This document shows, in pieces, positions 6,728-8,169 of a stretch of DNA of 8,169 bases. The stretch covers positions 1 to 8,169 of the forward strand of contig JAEYSJ010000056.1 in the NCBI GenBank assembly GCA_023434855.1, read 5' to 3'. The notes beneath the pieces were generated by a model, which was not told the DNA's origin, searched no databases, and saw only the letters and a list, made by a program, of their open reading frames with translations. The stretch is from Bacillota bacterium (GTDB lineage Bacteria > Bacillota_C > Negativicutes > JAEYSJ01). A program made the translations under genes and the position numbers. Position 1 is the stretch's first letter. Every line of letters starts with the position of its first letter.

Positions 6728-7333
6728 GTGGAGCAGTTTTTGCAGGTAATTGTGGATTTTATTGCCTGGGGCGGCTACTGGGCCATTGCAGTTGGAATGG
6801 CTATGGAGAATGCTTGTATGCCTGTCCCCAGTGAATTGATTTTTGGCTTTACCGGTTATCTTGTTTATTTAGGGCGCTTGGATTTTACTACTGCAGTACT
6901 TGCCGGAGTAGCCGGCGGACTTTTGGGATCAATGCTTGCTTATCTGGTTGGCTATTACGGGGGACCGTCATTCGTTACCCAATATGGGAAATACGTACTG
7001 TTATCTGCAAACCATGTAAAAGCGGCACAAAGGTGGTTTGACCGTTATGGCCTAAAAGCGGCTTTTTTCAGCCGGTTGCTGCCGGTAATCCGCACCTTTA
7101 TATCGTTGCCGGCTGGATTTGCCAGAGTAGATTTTATTAAATTTTCGCTGCTGACAGTTTTAGGATCTGTTCCTTGGACAATAGGCCTTATTTATGCCGG
7201 AAAGTTATTGGGAGAAAACTGGCGGCAGATTAGTGCAGCCGGTCATAATGCCGGTCTGATAGTAGTGGGAGGCTTGCTGGCAATTATCGTATATTGTTTA
7301 TGGAAAAACCGTACTCAGCTCAGTGCTGAATAG
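6728..7333 (+). CDS. DedA-family membrane protein
   Basis: A 201-residue protein of typical DedA length with several hydrophobic segments. Family marks are MENACMPVPSE (residues 26-36), a glycine-rich GVAGGLLGSMLAYLVGYYGG region (60-79), and the hallmark FFSRLLPVIRTFISLPAG (113-130). R116 and R122 are six residues apart, the same spacing as the two arginines I recall as essential in E. coli YqjA. DedA proteins sit in the cytoplasmic membrane. Some were shown to return undecaprenyl phosphate across the membrane, and others are needed for polymyxin resistance or proton-motive-force balance. Coming 35 bases after the kinase and last before a terminator, it fits an operon of carrier-dependent sugar transferases, where recycling the freed carrier would be useful. 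That link is inference. Translation begins at GTG. Confidence 0.92.
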   Translation: MEQFLQVIVDFIAWGGYWAIAVGMAMENACMPVPSELIFGFTGYLVYLGRLDFTTAVLAGVAGGLLGSMLAYLVGYYGGPSFVTQYGKYVLLSANHVKAAQRWFDRYGLKAAFFSRLLPVIRTFISLPAGFARVDFIKFSLLTVLGSVPWTIGLIYAGKLLGENWRQISAAGHNAGLIVVGGLLAIIVYCLWKNRTQLSAE

Positions 7334-7349
7334 CGATTATGGATAATCG
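7334..7349 (+). promoter_or_regulatory. Perfect 7+7 base palindrome, possible operator
   Basis: CGATTAT-GG-ATAATCG begins on the base after the DedA stop codon. The two arms are exact reverse complements with a 2-base centre, which is tight for an RNA hairpin but typical in shape for a dimeric regulator's DNA site. It could be an operator for the downstream activator gene or chance dyad symmetry. No second copy was noticed elsewhere in the window. Confidence 0.3.
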
Positions 7350-7353
7350 GACT

Positions 7354-7385
7354 AAGCCTTCCGGGATTAACCTGAAAGGCTTTTT
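7354..7385 (+). terminator. Rho-independent terminator after the DedA gene
   Basis: AAGCCTT (7354-7360) pairs perfectly with AAGGCTT (7376-7382). Past one C-A mismatch, CGGG (7362-7365) pairs with CCTG (7371-7374, one G-U), leaving a 5-base ATTAA loop. The 3' arm runs into a T tract ending at 7385. It would end the operon 20 bases after the DedA stop codon. The next gene begins only 29 bases beyond it, so it may also act as a leader attenuator for that gene. Confidence 0.75.
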
Positions 7386-7399
7386 GTCACGGCTTGGAG

Positions 7400-7405
7400 A
7401 AGGAG
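7400..7405 (+). promoter_or_regulatory. Ribosome binding site for the sigma-54 activator
   Basis: AAGGAG lies 9 bases before the ATG at 7415, which is the first ATG after an in-frame TAA at 7406. Later in-frame ATGs at 7442 and 7460 have weaker sites (AAGGTG at 7445-7450 is 9 bases before 7460), so they remain possible. Confidence 0.6.
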
Positions 7406-7414
7406 TAATACCAG

Positions 7415-8169
7415 ATGGATTGCTCATTTTGGAAAGGCGGGATGAAGGTGCGGGAATATATGATCCAAATTGATTTTGTTAATTGTCCTGGCTTGGGCTA
7501 TGAGATATTTAGGATTACTGAAAAAAATAATATTGATAAAATTGCGATGGAGGTTATTCCTAACCATGGCATGGCTATTCAGTTCCAATGTGCGGCGCAA
7601 GAGCAGGTGGATAGGTTAGTAGCTGAGCTTGCGGCTCTTCCCAACATTACGTCCGTTTCGTTTCGCTCCCAAATGCCTTATCAGGAAAAAGAAATTGAAC
7701 TCAGAACAATTCTGAATTCGGTTAATGAAGGTGTTCTGGCTATTAACAAAGAGGGGATTATCTCGCATATTAACCAAGTTACCTGCAGTGTACTGCAGTG
7801 CACACTGGAAGAGGCGATGGGATTACCCGTGGAAGAACTGGTAGGCGAAGCTCCGCCTATTTTAGAAACGCTGCGATTGGGACGGGCTTCACCGTTAAAG
7901 CGCTGGAAAGTAACCAGGAACGGCAAGGATCTGCAATTTTTATCAAGTAACATTCCCATTCGCAATGATCAGGGAGAAATTATTGGCGCTGTGGCAACCA
8001 TTCAGGATTTCCAGCAAATCGAAAACATTATTTTACGAGCTGATAAAGCGAAGCGCTGTACCTTTGATGATATTATCCACCAGAGTCCGCAAATGATTCG
8101 CCTCATTGCTTCTGCCCGTGCGGTGGCAAGAAATTCTTCCACTATCCTGCTGCGCGGAGAGAGTGGTAC
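7415..8169 (+). CDS. Sigma-54-dependent transcriptional activator, N-terminal part (ACT-PAS-AAA+, TyrR-like)
   Basis: The frame stays open to the window edge, giving 251 complete codons. Residues about 16-85 look like an ACT-type ligand-binding fold (MIQIDFVNCPGLGYEIF, then alternating strands and helices). Residues about 95-205 form a PAS domain (LNSVNEGVLAINKEGIISHIN, later GEIIGAVATIQDFQQ). The AAA+ domain begins with CTFDDIIHQSP (215-225) and is cut at the start of Walker A (LLRGESG, 245-251). The GAFTGA loop that contacts sigma-54 and any C-terminal DNA-binding helix lie outside the window. TyrR-like proteins of this layout open sigma-54 promoters in response to small ligands, often in amino acid or organic acid metabolism. 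No -24/-12 promoter was recognised nearby. It follows a terminator, so it is probably separate from the glycan operon. Its target is unknown. Confidence 0.9.
   Translation, partial: MDCSFWKGGMKVREYMIQIDFVNCPGLGYEIFRITEKNNIDKIAMEVIPNHGMAIQFQCAAQEQVDRLVAELAALPNITSVSFRSQMPYQEKEIELRTILNSVNEGVLAINKEGIISHINQVTCSVLQCTLEEAMGLPVEELVGEAPPILETLRLGRASPLKRWKVTRNGKDLQFLSSNIPIRNDQGEIIGAVATIQDFQQIENIILRADKAKRCTFDDIIHQSPQMIRLIASARAVARNSSTILLRGESG

Noticed and set aside
7783..7800. Repeat CTGCAGTG-TA-CTGCAGTG with dyad symmetry
   Set aside because: It lies within the PAS coding region, encodes an ordinary in-frame stretch and has only two units; probably chance.
7681..7965. Open frame of 94 codons on the - strand near the window end
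   Set aside because: It lies entirely opposite the PAS domain of the sigma-54 activator, whose + strand frame reads clearly as that family.

Overview
The window carries eight genes, all on the + strand and tightly packed. Its character fits a Bacillota bacterium: strong AAGGAGG-type ribosome binding sites, moderate GC, short gaps and several coupled starts. The two ArnT-like lipid-linked sugar transferases and the TyrR-like sigma-54 activator suggest a diderm, LPS-bearing lineage such as the Negativicutes (Sporomusa/Pelosinus-like). That placement is an inference from gene content and was not tested by any search.

Region 1 (1-4695) is an envelope-glycan block. It holds the C-terminal part of a membrane-anchored GT2 glycosyltransferase of the ArnC/GtrB (polyprenyl-phosphate sugar synthase) type. 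A GalE-type NAD-dependent nucleotide-sugar epimerase starts on the base after the GT2 stop codon. Two tandem, diverged GT39 (ArnT/PMT-like) integral-membrane glycosyltransferases follow.

Region 2 (4733-6692) is a two-component pair: an OmpR/PhoB-type response regulator and an overlapping histidine kinase. The kinase has all its catalytic motifs. The regulator has Asn where the phospho-accepting Asp should be, along with other receiver-domain substitutions.

Region 3 (6728-7333) is a DedA-family membrane protein, followed by a 16-base palindrome and a rho-independent terminator (7354-7385). Region 4 (7415 to the window end) is the start of a sigma-54-dependent activator with an N-terminal ACT-like domain and a PAS domain. 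It is cut off inside its AAA+ domain, at the Walker A motif.

A reading that joins the genes: the epimerase supplies a nucleotide sugar, and the GT2 enzyme loads a sugar onto undecaprenyl phosphate. The GT39 enzymes transfer it to an acceptor on the outer side of the cytoplasmic membrane, and the DedA protein may return the released undecaprenyl phosphate to the inner leaflet. The kinase/regulator pair would tune the block. The layout resembles the Arn/PmrAB lipid A modification system in logic, but the sugar, the acceptor and the signal cannot be read from this sequence. No RNA genes, mobile elements, CRISPR arrays or gene-free stretches above 300 bases were seen.
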